A stretch of DNA of 9,621 nt from Desulfobacteraceae bacterium (GCA_022837185.1 JALHJD010000098.1:1-9621); one strand, 5' to 3'. Shown: positions 1-7,119, counted from the first letter of the stretch. Notes: generated from the letters alone by a model not told the origin. Program-made: numbers and translations.

Positions 1-1161
1 CCAGGAGTCGACCGTCCGAAAGACAGGACAAGCTGGTCCAGGTCTCTCAGTTTTCCGTGCGGTATTGCCGCTGTTGGTAAATTCGTCATCGGGGATGATG
101 TAATCCGGCGAATAGTTCCAGACCCCGAAATAGTCGCCCGGACCATTGACGGCCAATCCCATGCCCATTCCTTCCCGGGTATTGGGGTAATCGGTGCCGG
201 TGATCGTTTTCTTCAGCCACGCGCCGCCGCTGAATCGGATAAGGATGGCGGATGTTCCGGTGGCATATTTGCCGCCGTACTCATTGTACTTGTACATGGA
301 AACAAGCGGATTGCCCCCGTCCAGCGCCATGGCGGTCCAGTACTCCCTGTCGTACAGGGTCCCGGAACCGTCCAGAAGAACCGGAGCGGTCCAGTTGCTG
401 CCGCTCTGGGACCGTGCATACCACAGATTATGAAAAATCCCGTCCACGTACGTCGTCGAGCCGTGCCCGTCGAGGACCGGCCTGACATAGGCGGAATCAC
501 CGTAGGTGATGTGATAGACGCCGTTTTCAACCAGGAAGTCCGCAATCCTGAACTTGGGAACATTGGGGAGATCAAGGTAGGACATCTCCCATGTTGCACC
601 ATCCCGGGTTGTCACGAGAGCCAGTTTGCTCACATCTTCCTGCCATATCTCATTGTCCCGGATAAAGACCGGATAGCCGTTCCCGTCAAGCTGCATGCGG
701 GTGTGCCAGCCGCCCCGGTCGACGAAGGTTTCCTGCTTTTCGACGACGCCATTATGCAGGACCGTATAATACAGGCCTTCGCTTGAGCCCTCGTCCTTGA
801 TGTAGCAGATGTGAATCCGGTCACGGTCATCCACTTGCAGGAATGTCGATACGCTGCCTCGGAAGCCGCTTGCGGTCAGGAGAGTGCTTGCCCACGTCCC
901 GGCCACCCGCCTGACATAAAAAATCCGGGCCGTTCGATTATCAAAGGGTTTGGAATAGACTATGTGCACGTCCCCGGAGGAATCTATCCCCATATCATAG
1001 GAGTAAATACGCCGGGTTAACGGCTCCTCTGATTCGGCAATCAACCGTGCATCCTCCCTTGGGAGAAGAGCGCTGGCTTCTTTCGGCAGGACCCCGGCCA
1101 GAACAACGGGCATCAACAGCAGGACTAAAGAATATTTTATATATTTCAATATATTCTGCAT
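1..1161 (-). CDS. Secreted beta-propeller-like (BNR/Asp-box style) repeat protein, 3' end outside the window
   Basis: The reading frame starts at ATG 1161 and stays open for 387 codons to the window edge, so the C-terminus is missing. The N-terminus is a Sec signal peptide: basic start, hydrophobic core LVLLLMPVVLAGVL, likely cleavage near the ASA at residues 30-32. The mature part has about six evenly spaced repeats resembling the 'D-x-x-G-x-h-H-h-x-Y' pattern of sialidase-type or WD-like propellers: MGIDSSGDVHIVY (57-69), LQVDDRDRIHICY (108-120), a third at 156-167, ADFLVENGVYHITY (207-220), ALDGGNPLVSMY (279-290) and GLAVNGPGDYFGVW (335-348). Purine-rich AAGAGAG lies 7 nt upstream of the ATG. 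No catalytic residues are recognised, so I make no enzymatic claim; carbohydrate binding or hydrolysis is possible given the neighbours. The last 17 or so in-frame residues read poorly, while another frame reads better after an AAAA run (bases 51-54), hinting at a frameshift. Exported repeat protein: fairly sure. Exact family: not. Confidence 0.6.
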   Translation of the reverse strand, partial: MQNILKYIKYSLVLLLMPVVLAGVLPKEASALLPREDARLIAESEEPLTRRIYSYDMGIDSSGDVHIVYSKPFDNRTARIFYVRRVAGTWASTLLTASGFRGSVSTFLQVDDRDRIHICYIKDEGSSEGLYYTVLHNGVVEKQETFVDRGGWHTRMQLDGNGYPVFIRDNEIWQEDVSKLALVTTRDGATWEMSYLDLPNVPKFRIADFLVENGVYHITYGDSAYVRPVLDGHGSTTYVDGIFHNLWYARSQSGSNWTAPVLLDGSGTLYDREYWTAMALDGGNPLVSMYKYNEYGGKYATGTSAILIRFSGGAWLKKTITGTDYPNTREGMGMGLAVNGPGDYFGVWNYSPDYIIPDDEFTNSGNTARKTERPGPACPVFRTVDSW

Positions 1162-1197
1162 GACACACTCTCTTGGTAAAAATGATTATTACTTATG

Positions 1198-1226
1198 TAT
1201 GTACGATTGATGCCGCAGGTTGTCAA
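1198..1226 (-). promoter_or_regulatory. Candidate sigma70 promoter for the propeller-like protein gene
   Basis: On the minus strand a perfect -35 hexamer TTGACA (bases 1226-1221) is followed by a 17-base spacer and TACATA (1203-1198) as a weak -10. The predicted start lies about 30 bases upstream of the ATG at 1161. The -35 and spacing are good and the -10 matches only three of six consensus bases, so this is a plausible but unproven promoter. Confidence 0.4.
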
Positions 1227-1277
1227 GTCAACGGGACGGCCGCACAGGAAATTGGCAACAGAAAATCCGGCGGAGAA

Positions 1278-1348
1278 AAATGCCGGCATTTCCACCGCAG
1301 GGAGAAATCTTCTGTCTTCGATGCCGGGAGATTTCTCCCTGCAATGGA
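1278..1348. repeat. Palindrome and adjacent long hairpin
   Basis: Bases 1278-1291 form a perfect 14-base palindrome (AAATGCCGGCATTT). Immediately after it, GCAGGGAGAAATC (1297-1309) pairs exactly with GATTTCTCCCTGC (1330-1342) around a 20-base loop. The stem extends by four more pairs, TCCA (1291-1294) with TGGA (1345-1348), across a 2-base mismatch. There is no T-tract on either side, so it is not an obvious terminator. It could be a small non-autonomous palindromic element or a structured RNA end. Confidence 0.6.
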
Positions 1349-1418
1349 CAAAAGGGGCTCGAAATAATTACAACTTATGAATAACAAACGATAGATTAAG
1401 CAGATAGAATACAGTCCC

Positions 1419-1497
1419 GTAGGTTGGTGGTGAGCTTCGCGAACCCCAACAATTCCCACGGCTTTGTGTCGGGGTTCGCAAGCTCACCCCGACCTAC
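1419..1497. repeat. REP/REPIN-like inverted pair
   Basis: The left arm (1419-1451) begins GTAGGTTGG and ends GCGAACCCCAACA. The right arm (1467-1497) is its near-perfect inverse, starting TGTCGGGGTTCGC and ending GACCTAC. The arms differ by two single-base indels and two substitutions, with a 15-base spacer between them. The GTAGGT..GG..GAACCCCAACA form belongs to the broad class of intergenic GTAGGTTGGG..CCCAACA palindromes common in proteobacterial and cyanobacterial genomes. Such paired inverted REPs are usually mobilised in trans by RAYT (TnpA-REP) transposases; no such gene is in this window. Confidence 0.6.
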
Positions 1498-1632
1498 AAA
1501 TTCTTCCCTGCACAGTCGGACGAGCAAACATGTTCTTCTCCTCATTCGTCCCCGCAGCGCGGGGTGGGGCGCTACCGGTCCTTGGCAAGCCATGCAATTT
1601 CGCAACTGAGGAGGGGCGGTAATCCGGTTTTT

Positions 1633-2751
1633 TTATTTCGTTATGGTCAACTTTCCATACAGCTTGAGCAGAAAACGGTAGATTTCCTTGCGCACGCTGC
1701 CTATCCGTTGATTCTCATTCCGCAGTCGGGCAATCTCCCTGGACATCCCGCCTATTGCCGGCATGGCATAGTTGAGAACCTCGTAGGGTTTCAATCCCGT
1801 CCAGGTTTCGGCGCAGTTGGGATACTCCCTGACCGGCTCCTCAAAGAGGATGCCGTCCTCCCTGTGCAGATACGTCCTGGCTATCTTTTCATTGCCCTCC
1901 CTGTAGTTCTCGAGGATCTTCCTCCGGTCGGCCAGGCTCAGATATTTCGTATCGGTCAGGGGGGCTTCACTTTCCAGGAGATATTCGGTCAGCACGTTCT
2001 CATGGAAATCCGCACCCTTGAGGTTCATGTACCTGTACAACTCGGTTATCTCCCGGGGCGGAGAAATATTGTGTTTTGTTGCCGCAACAGCCAGTGCATC
2101 AAGGGCTGCGGCAGGCAGACCGGTCAGATGGAAAAAATGGGTGACAGGGTCAGGAACCATGATATGCGGCTCAAACGGGGCGACAACTATGCTTTCGCCG
2201 CCGAATTCATCGGCCCACCAGTCGAGGACCATGGCATAATCCAGCCGTTTTCTCGTATCCGGCCTTTGCATGAATTTGTCGAAGGGCGCGCCGGCCCGTG
2301 AAACCTCCTGCCTGATGATCTGCGCGTAGAAGGATTCCAGGAACAGGTCCTGCCGCCTGAGATAGGCGACGATTTTTATCTCGTCAAAATGATCTCTGTA
2401 GCGAGCCATGCGTTGTGCGATTCCGGGATTCGGAGCGCTGAACCCTTCATCGCTGATAATCGCCCAGGGGCATCCGGAGGCCCGGATCTCTTTCAGCGAC
2501 CGATGAAACAATTCATCAAACGGGCCAACATCATATTTTTTCCCCCCCGGACTCAGTTCGTTGACGATGGAGGCATAAAAATCACAATGCTTTATCCTGC
2601 CGTAAACAGAGCGGACTTCTATGACGGGATAACAGACACCGTACCTGACGAGTTGTTTTCGATGCCGGGCCAGATAGGACTGGATCACCGTCGTTGCGGT
2701 TTTATGCCAGCCGATATGGATGAGTAGAGTTTTATTTTTATTTCTATTCAT
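1633..2751 (-). CDS. Sulfotransferase family protein (PAPS-dependent, probable carbohydrate sulfotransferase)
   Basis: Predicted to transfer sulfate from 3'-phosphoadenosine 5'-phosphosulfate to a hydroxyl, plausibly on a polysaccharide. The N-terminal strand and loop LLIHIGWHKTATTVIQSYL (residues 9-27) is the 5'-phosphosulfate-binding motif of this superfamily, with K17 and T18/T20/T21 at the phosphate loop. ISDEGFS (99-105) and KIVAYLRRQDLFLESFYAQ (126-144) match the second conserved block, including the Arg-containing 3'-phosphate site. The 372 residues are typical in length and the frame is intact. The C-terminus (about 336-365) is charged and helical, possibly a short coiled coil. There is no signal peptide or membrane segment, so it is cytoplasmic. 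A stop codon lies two codons upstream of the ATG, fixing the start at 2751 or later; the Shine-Dalgarno is weak. It diverges from the large glycosyltransferase gene. Family assignment is good; the acceptor is unknown. Confidence 0.85.
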   Translation of the reverse strand: MNRNKNKTLLIHIGWHKTATTVIQSYLARHRKQLVRYGVCYPVIEVRSVYGRIKHCDFYASIVNELSPGGKKYDVGPFDELFHRSLKEIRASGCPWAIISDEGFSAPNPGIAQRMARYRDHFDEIKIVAYLRRQDLFLESFYAQIIRQEVSRAGAPFDKFMQRPDTRKRLDYAMVLDWWADEFGGESIVVAPFEPHIMVPDPVTHFFHLTGLPAAALDALAVAATKHNISPPREITELYRYMNLKGADFHENVLTEYLLESEAPLTDTKYLSLADRRKILENYREGNEKIARTYLHREDGILFEEPVREYPNCAETWTGLKPYEVLNYAMPAIGGMSREIARLRNENQRIGSVRKEIYRFLLKLYGKLTITK

Positions 2752-2914
2752 GGCTCAGGTTACCGGAGATGAACATATCCTCTGCTTCATGCAAGCACAA
2801 TATCTCATTGCACGAGGCAGCACAACACAGCGGTGTTTCACCCTTCAGTGTTTCTGCCCGGATCCCCCGGATTCCTTTCCCGAAAGGCATTGATCGCCGA
2901 TCCCCATAGTTTTC

Positions 2915-2944
2915 TTGAATAATTCTGAAAAACGGGATTATATT
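2915..2944 (+). promoter_or_regulatory. Candidate sigma70 promoter for the beta-helix/GT2 gene
   Basis: TTGAAT (2915-2920) is followed by 18 bases and TATATT (2939-2944); TTATAT (2938-2943) at 17 bases is the alternative register. It lies in the 239-base divergent intergenic region. A start site near 2951 would leave about 40 bases of leader before ATG 2991. It would exclude the TTG at 2943 as start codon, because that codon overlaps the -10 hexamer. Hexamer quality is moderate. Confidence 0.4.
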
Positions 2945-2990
2945 GAGACAGTTTTCATTTTTTCCCCTTAACCTGACGGGCTTCCACCCA

Positions 2991-5900
2991 ATGCCTTCAC
3001 ATTCCCCTAAACCGCCAACCGTCAACCGTGAGCTTCTCCTGGCCGCCGGACTCGATCCGCCGGTGCCCATGACGATCGCGGCGGTCGAACACTTTGAGCC
3101 CCTGGAAGCGGAGCGGATTGAGACGAATATCGACCAAAGCCGGCCCCCTGCGAAGCAGAACCTGGAAAAAATTGCCTTGCCCCCGGAAACCCACCGCATC
3201 GCAGGCCTGGATAATTTCCGGTTAACCATCGATTCTTCAATACTTGAACAACATTCCGCACTCCAGGTGGTCAACTGCAGCCATTTCCATATCAACGGTT
3301 CAGGCAATGAGATACTGTTCCGGCAGGAGAATAAATTCTTTGTCGAAGTCACGGACTGCAGGGACTTTACAATTGAAGGGCTGCGATTCTCCTCCGGAAG
3401 AAATCTCCTCTTTATCACCGGTTCCGCCTCCTTTTCAATCAAAAACTGCCAATGTCTGAACGCCGAAGGATGCGGTGTCATCATCCACAATGGACGGGAT
3501 TTCAGCATATCCCGATGTAGTTTCGACAATATCCTGTCAGCCGGCATCCTCCTCATCGGCGATTCCCGCAACGGCGAAATACGGGACTGCACTGTTTCGC
3601 GCTCCCGCGGCATTTTCAATCATGATGCCGCCATCCATCTCTGCCACACATCACCGGCCGTTACCCCGGCACACGTTCCGGAACGCATTCACGAGGCCCT
3701 GCCCATAACAGCCAAAACCATGCGCCCCCGCCATATCCTGATCAGGAACTGCCTGCTCAGCCATTGCCGGGCCCAGGGGATCTATCTCGAGGGAGCCCTC
3801 AACTGCCTCATTGAAGACAATATCCTCCTCAACAACAACAAGGAAGGGATCTGCTTTGACTGGGGGAGCAGCTACAATATATTCCGCCGCAATATCGTCA
3901 CCCTCAACGGCGAACGGCGGGACACCTCCCCCCTGGAGAAGAAGATAGACTTCATAACCGTCTACCCCCAGCTTCCGGACGGTTCGTCCAGCATGAAGCT
4001 GCCGGGCATTTCCCTGGACAACGGGTGCATGAATCTCATCCGGGAAAACAATATAACGGGCAATTACGGCGGCGGGATAAAAATGATCCGCACCGCGCTC
4101 TTCAACACCATTTCCCATAACCGGATGCGCTACAATACCATTGGCGCAAACGAATACGTTCCCTATTTTCACGGCATTACACTACTGGGCCTTGGGGCGA
4201 AAAACAGGGAGTTTGCCGCCCACAGCCAACCCCTTCTCGATTTCCAGCCCTCCATCCTCAACACCATAACGGACAATACCATCGCCGAGTCCCTGAGGGC
4301 ACTGTTTCACGACCGGAGTTCGCGCAGCAATTTTGTCTCCGGCAACCACATTTCCCAGCAGGGAGGAAGACTTACGGTCCCGGCAACGATTCTTTTCCGG
4401 GCCCGGGCCGCGGTGAAACGACTCGCCGCCGGACTGGACGGCGGGAGCAGTCCCAGCCGCGGCTCCCTGGCGGTCTCGATCCTCATCGTCCTGCGCTCCC
4501 TTTTCCGCAGGGCGCTGGTCAGGACGGACTCCCTTGTTCGCAAAATACTGCGCCCCGCGGCCTATGCGCCTTTTCGCCTGCTGGCGGCCCGGAATTGGAC
4601 TTTCCTGCGATACTATCCCCATGTCGTCCCCGACGATACGGCCCTCAAGCGCTGGCAGACCAGCGAGTGGCCGGCCTACCAGGACTGGCTGGACAGGCAT
4701 TCCGTGCTCACCAGGGAACAATGGCTGCAGCAGCACAAGCAGGCCAAAAAAGCCTCGGCAAACATCAAGATCAGCATTGTAACCCCGGTCTTTAATACCG
4801 ACCCGCGCATCCTGACCGAATGCATCCTTTCGGTCCGGGTCCAGACCTCCCCGTTCTGGGAGTTGATTCTGGTCGATGACCGGTCCGCCAATGCAGAAAC
4901 CCTTTTGGTGCTCAGGTCGGCAATCTGCCGGGACCCCCGCATCACGGTTATATTTTCCGACCGGGAATCGCCCGGCGGCATCTCGGCCGCCTCCAATCGG
5001 GGAATCGCCGCGGCCCAGGGAGAATTCATCGTCTTTCTCGACCACGATGACCGTCTTGCCCCCGAAGCCGTTCAGTCCCTCATCGACGCCTTGGAAAAAG
5101 AGCCCGCCCTCGATATTCTCTATTCGGACCGGGACATGATCTCGCCGGCCGGAAAGCGGTTCATGCACCTGATGAAACCGGACTGGTCGCCGGAAAACCT
5201 GTACGGCGGCAACTACATCTTTCACCTCATGTGCTACCGGCGGGAACTGATCCTCAAGGCCGGAGGACTGCGCTCCCCCTATGACGGCTCGCAGGACTAC
5301 GACCTCATTCTGCGCTGCATGGAGTTTTCCCCGCACGTCAAACACCTGCCCCAGGTTCTCTATCACTGGCGGCAGCACGCGGAATCCGTCGCCATGGCCG
5401 ATGACGCGAAAAGCTATGCCTTTGAGGCGGGCATGGAGGCCCTGCGGGATGCCCTGCGAAGAAGGAACATCCAGGCGGAGGTCACGGAAAACCCCTCTCT
5501 GTGGCGGGGCAATTACCAGATATCCCTGCCGCTTCCCCCCCGGGAGGAGATCGGCTGCATCACCGTCCCCTCGGCGGCCCATCCCGATCAATACGCTGCT
5601 GTTGTCATGGAAAGCCCGGTTCTGGACGACCCGCCGCCCTACATCTTTATTCAAGGAGAGGAATGCCTCCCCGCCGATGCGGAAAGCGTGCGCACCCTCG
5701 CCGCCTGGCTGACCCTGGAAAACGTCGGCATGGCGTCGGGCTGCCTGCTCGACAACGAGGGAAAATTTCTTTATGCCGGCATGTTTTTCAAGGAGGAAGG
5801 GAAGATGATCACCCCTTACGCCGGTTTTGACCACACGGAGCCCGGCTACATGGCAATAACCAAAACCGCCAGGAACATCAGCGTCCCCAATCCGTTCTGC

Positions 5901-6185
5901 GTCATGATCAGGACGGAGCTGTGGCGGCAGCTCAACGGTTTCGACTCCCGCTTCCGCGGCCCCCATGCCCTGCTTGATTTCGCCCTCTCCGCCCTCCAGG
6001 CCCGATGGCGCATCGTTTACGTCCCCCGGGCTCTCTTTACCGCCCCTGCATCCAGGCTGCGGGCCATTAATGCTTTGCCGGAAAGGACCGTTTTCCGCCG
6101 GAAATGGGACCACCGGTTGCGCCGGGGAGATCCCTGTTACAGCCCCAATCTCAAAAAGACGAGTGAAATGTATGAACTTGCTTGA
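2991..6185 (+). CDS. Giant fusion: parallel beta-helix + family 2 glycosyltransferase + degenerate second GT2 domain
   Basis: About 1064 residues from ATG 2991. A TTG at 2943 would add 16 residues but overlaps a likely -10. Residues ~70-460 are a right-handed parallel beta-helix: short Asn/Gly/Ile-rich coils such as CLIEDNILLNNNKEGICF and LNTITDNTIAES, as in NosD/pectate-lyase-3-like proteins. Residues ~465-590 are a basic linker with a hydrophobic helix (AVSILIVLRSLF). Residues ~591-840 are a canonical GT2 (GT-A) domain: ISIVTPVFNTD, the DXD-type FLDHDD (682-687), YSDRD (711-715), GSQDYDL (766-772) and YHWR (791-794). Residues ~852-1020 resemble the second half of tandem GT2 enzymes (GFDSRF near 983) but lack DXD. 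It should move an activated sugar onto a glycan acceptor in the cytoplasm or at the inner membrane face. No signal peptide is visible. The GT2 call is very secure, the helix call good; the helix's role is unknown. Confidence 0.85.
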   Translation: MPSHSPKPPTVNRELLLAAGLDPPVPMTIAAVEHFEPLEAERIETNIDQSRPPAKQNLEKIALPPETHRIAGLDNFRLTIDSSILEQHSALQVVNCSHFHINGSGNEILFRQENKFFVEVTDCRDFTIEGLRFSSGRNLLFITGSASFSIKNCQCLNAEGCGVIIHNGRDFSISRCSFDNILSAGILLIGDSRNGEIRDCTVSRSRGIFNHDAAIHLCHTSPAVTPAHVPERIHEALPITAKTMRPRHILIRNCLLSHCRAQGIYLEGALNCLIEDNILLNNNKEGICFDWGSSYNIFRRNIVTLNGERRDTSPLEKKIDFITVYPQLPDGSSSMKLPGISLDNGCMNLIRENNITGNYGGGIKMIRTALFNTISHNRMRYNTIGANEYVPYFHGITLLGLGAKNREFAAHSQPLLDFQPSILNTITDNTIAESLRALFHDRSSRSNFVSGNHISQQGGRLTVPATILFRARAAVKRLAAGLDGGSSPSRGSLAVSILIVLRSLFRRALVRTDSLVRKILRPAAYAPFRLLAARNWTFLRYYPHVVPDDTALKRWQTSEWPAYQDWLDRHSVLTREQWLQQHKQAKKASANIKISIVTPVFNTDPRILTECILSVRVQTSPFWELILVDDRSANAETLLVLRSAICRDPRITVIFSDRESPGGISAASNRGIAAAQGEFIVFLDHDDRLAPEAVQSLIDALEKEPALDILYSDRDMISPAGKRFMHLMKPDWSPENLYGGNYIFHLMCYRRELILKAGGLRSPYDGSQDYDLILRCMEFSPHVKHLPQVLYHWRQHAESVAMADDAKSYAFEAGMEALRDALRRRNIQAEVTENPSLWRGNYQISLPLPPREEIGCITVPSAAHPDQYAAVVMESPVLDDPPPYIFIQGEECLPADAESVRTLAAWLTLENVGMASGCLLDNEGKFLYAGMFFKEEGKMITPYAGFDHTEPGYMAITKTARNISVPNPFCVMIRTELWRQLNGFDSRFRGPHALLDFALSALQARWRIVYVPRALFTAPASRLRAINALPERTVFRRKWDHRLRRGDPCYSPNLKKTSEMYELA

Positions 6186-6210
6186 AGCCGGGGCAGGAAG
6201 TGCTTATGAT
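6182..6210 (+). promoter_or_regulatory. Candidate sigma70 promoter for the STN-repeat protein gene
   Basis: TTGAAG (6182-6187) is separated by exactly 17 bases from TATGAT (6205-6210), which match the consensus in four and five of six positions. The -35 overlaps the TGA stop codon of the upstream glycosyltransferase gene. The -10 sits within overlapping short hairpins (GCTTA/TAAGC at 6202-6215 and GCAATC/GATTGC at 6214-6229). It suggests the downstream gene has its own promoter rather than depending only on readthrough. Confidence 0.45.
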
Positions 6211-6254
6211 TAAGCAATCGCCTGATTGCAAAAAAATTCTACAAGGTACCGTTT

Positions 6255-7043
6255 ATGAACCCTTCCTTCTTTCTCAAGTTTGTGTTTTTCGTCTCCCTCT
6301 CACTCTTTTTCCTCTTCCCGGATCCCTCCACCGCGGGCTGCGAATGGGGTGAACATCCGGTTTCCCTCGAAGCAATCAACAAACCGGTGCGCGATATCCT
6401 GCGGGACATTGAAAAACAGACGAATTACGCCATTGAGGTCCAGGACGATGCCGTCCTGGACAGCACCAAGACAATTGTCCTCAAACAGGCTCCCCTCAAC
6501 CAGGCCCTCAGCCGCCTCCTCAAGGAGCTCAATTTTTCGGTAATCTGTGACAATGAGCAGAAAAAACTGAACCTCGTTTTCCTGGACAAAAAGACAGCCC
6601 CGTCGAGCATGACCGCCACAATGGAAATTGATGAGACCGGTGAAGGCGGCATGAACGACGTCTCCGTCGCCTTTGCCGAATACCGGAACAACCCCGCCGC
6701 CGAGTTGATACCGGAGGACCAGGACGAAACAATCATGGCCGGCGCCAGTTCCGCCTTCGAGGAGTTCACCAACTCCCCGACGCCCTCTTCCCAGGAGCCC
6801 CAGGAACAGGATGAAACGATCATGGCCGGGGCCAGCGCCGCGCTGGAGGAATTCATGAGTCCCGCGAAAACGTCCGCCAAGGAAGCGGAACCCCCGGAGC
6901 AGGATGAAACGATCATGGCCGGGGCCAGCAGCGCCTTCGAGGAATTCACCAATTCCCCGTCACCCCCTTCCCAGGAGCAGGATGAAACGATCATGGCCGG
7001 GGCCAGCAACGCCTTTGCCGAATATCAGAGGCTCAACAGGTAG
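6255..7043 (+). CDS. Exported STN-like domain protein with C-terminal QDETIMAGAS repeats
   Basis: A 262-residue protein preceded by AAGG 8 nt upstream of the ATG. Residues 1-28 are a hydrophobic export signal (FFLKFVFFVSLSLFFLF). It ends in STAG followed by C29, which could be a weak lipobox, so either a periplasmic protein or a lipoprotein. Residues ~36-110 (VSLEAINKPVRDILRDIEKQ, then APLNQALSRLLKEL and LNLVFLD) match the STN fold found at the N-terminus of secretins and TonB-dependent receptors, here standing alone. Residues ~113-262 are acidic, Pro/Ser-rich and probably disordered. They carry four copies of QDETIMAGAS, at 156, 185, 216 and 242, each followed by an AFEEF, ALEEF or AFAEY block; an extra SVAFAEYRNNP at 137-147 lacks the first half. 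No secretin or beta-barrel domain follows. Function unknown; a scaffold or binding partner in the envelope is a guess. STN-like: fairly sure. Confidence 0.65.
   Translation: MNPSFFLKFVFFVSLSLFFLFPDPSTAGCEWGEHPVSLEAINKPVRDILRDIEKQTNYAIEVQDDAVLDSTKTIVLKQAPLNQALSRLLKELNFSVICDNEQKKLNLVFLDKKTAPSSMTATMEIDETGEGGMNDVSVAFAEYRNNPAAELIPEDQDETIMAGASSAFEEFTNSPTPSSQEPQEQDETIMAGASAALEEFMSPAKTSAKEAEPPEQDETIMAGASSAFEEFTNSPSPPSQEQDETIMAGASNAFAEYQRLNR
6720..7007 (+). repeat. Four-copy in-frame coding repeat
   Basis: A 30-base block encoding QDETIMAGAS occurs at 6720-6749, 6807-6836, 6900-6929 and 6978-7007, spaced 87, 93 and 78 bases apart. Copies 2-4 are identical over all 30 bases. Copy 1 differs at four positions, every one silent (Asp, Thr, Gly and Ser codons). 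Units 1 and 3 share the longer tail SSAFEEFTNSP plus a PxPxSQE linker, while units 2 and 4 have different tails, suggesting duplication of a two-unit block. Confidence 0.9.
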
Positions 7044-7119
7044 TCCTGGCCATCGAGCTTGGAAAATACACCTATCTTCATGAAAACGGAAGGAAGTCAT
7101 GCAATAAGCGAAAAAAATC

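Larger units (their letters stand above)
1162..1632. other. 471-base gene-free stretch with inverted repeats
   Basis: No convincing coding sequence is present; the short open frames cross palindromes and carry no recognisable protein motif. From left to right it holds the promoter of the leftward gene, a 14-base perfect palindrome, a 13-bp hairpin, a 79-base REP-like inverted pair and a small GC-rich hairpin (CCCCGC-agc-GCGGGG, 1550-1564). The 3' end of the leftward sulfotransferase gene abuts this region, and no hairpin plus T-tract terminator for it is visible. Confidence 0.6.

Noticed and set aside
213..602. A 129-codon minus-strand frame inside the propeller-like gene
   Set aside because: It is a shifted frame of the longer 387-codon gene, which has a signal peptide and regular repeats; Pro/Thr/Arg-rich shadow composition.
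1550..1564. GC-rich 6-bp hairpin as a terminator for the sulfotransferase gene
   Set aside because: No T-tract follows on the minus strand and the stem is short, so a terminator call is not supported.
1564..2301. A 245-codon plus-strand frame opposite the sulfotransferase
   Set aside because: The opposite strand has unmistakable PAPS-binding motifs; this frame shows none and is an antisense shadow.
2744..3619. A 291-codon minus-strand frame across the divergent region
   Set aside because: Most of it is antisense to the beta-helix coding region and its composition is not protein-like; only the terminal 48 codons outside that gene are kept as a weak possibility.
4182..6113. A 643-codon open frame on the minus strand opposite the GT2 fusion
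   Set aside because: It lies wholly antisense to a frame with clear GT2 motifs, has Gly/Arg/Val-rich low-information composition and no recognisable domain; an effect of codon bias in the real gene.
6214..6240. Hairpin GCAATC/GATTGC followed by seven A residues as a terminator
   Set aside because: On the plus strand the tract is A, not T, and on the minus strand the T-tract precedes the stem, so it cannot be a rho-independent terminator in either direction.
6720..7007. CRISPR-like array
   Set aside because: The repeats are in frame within a coding sequence, differ by silent changes and have coding spacers of unequal length; they are protein repeats.
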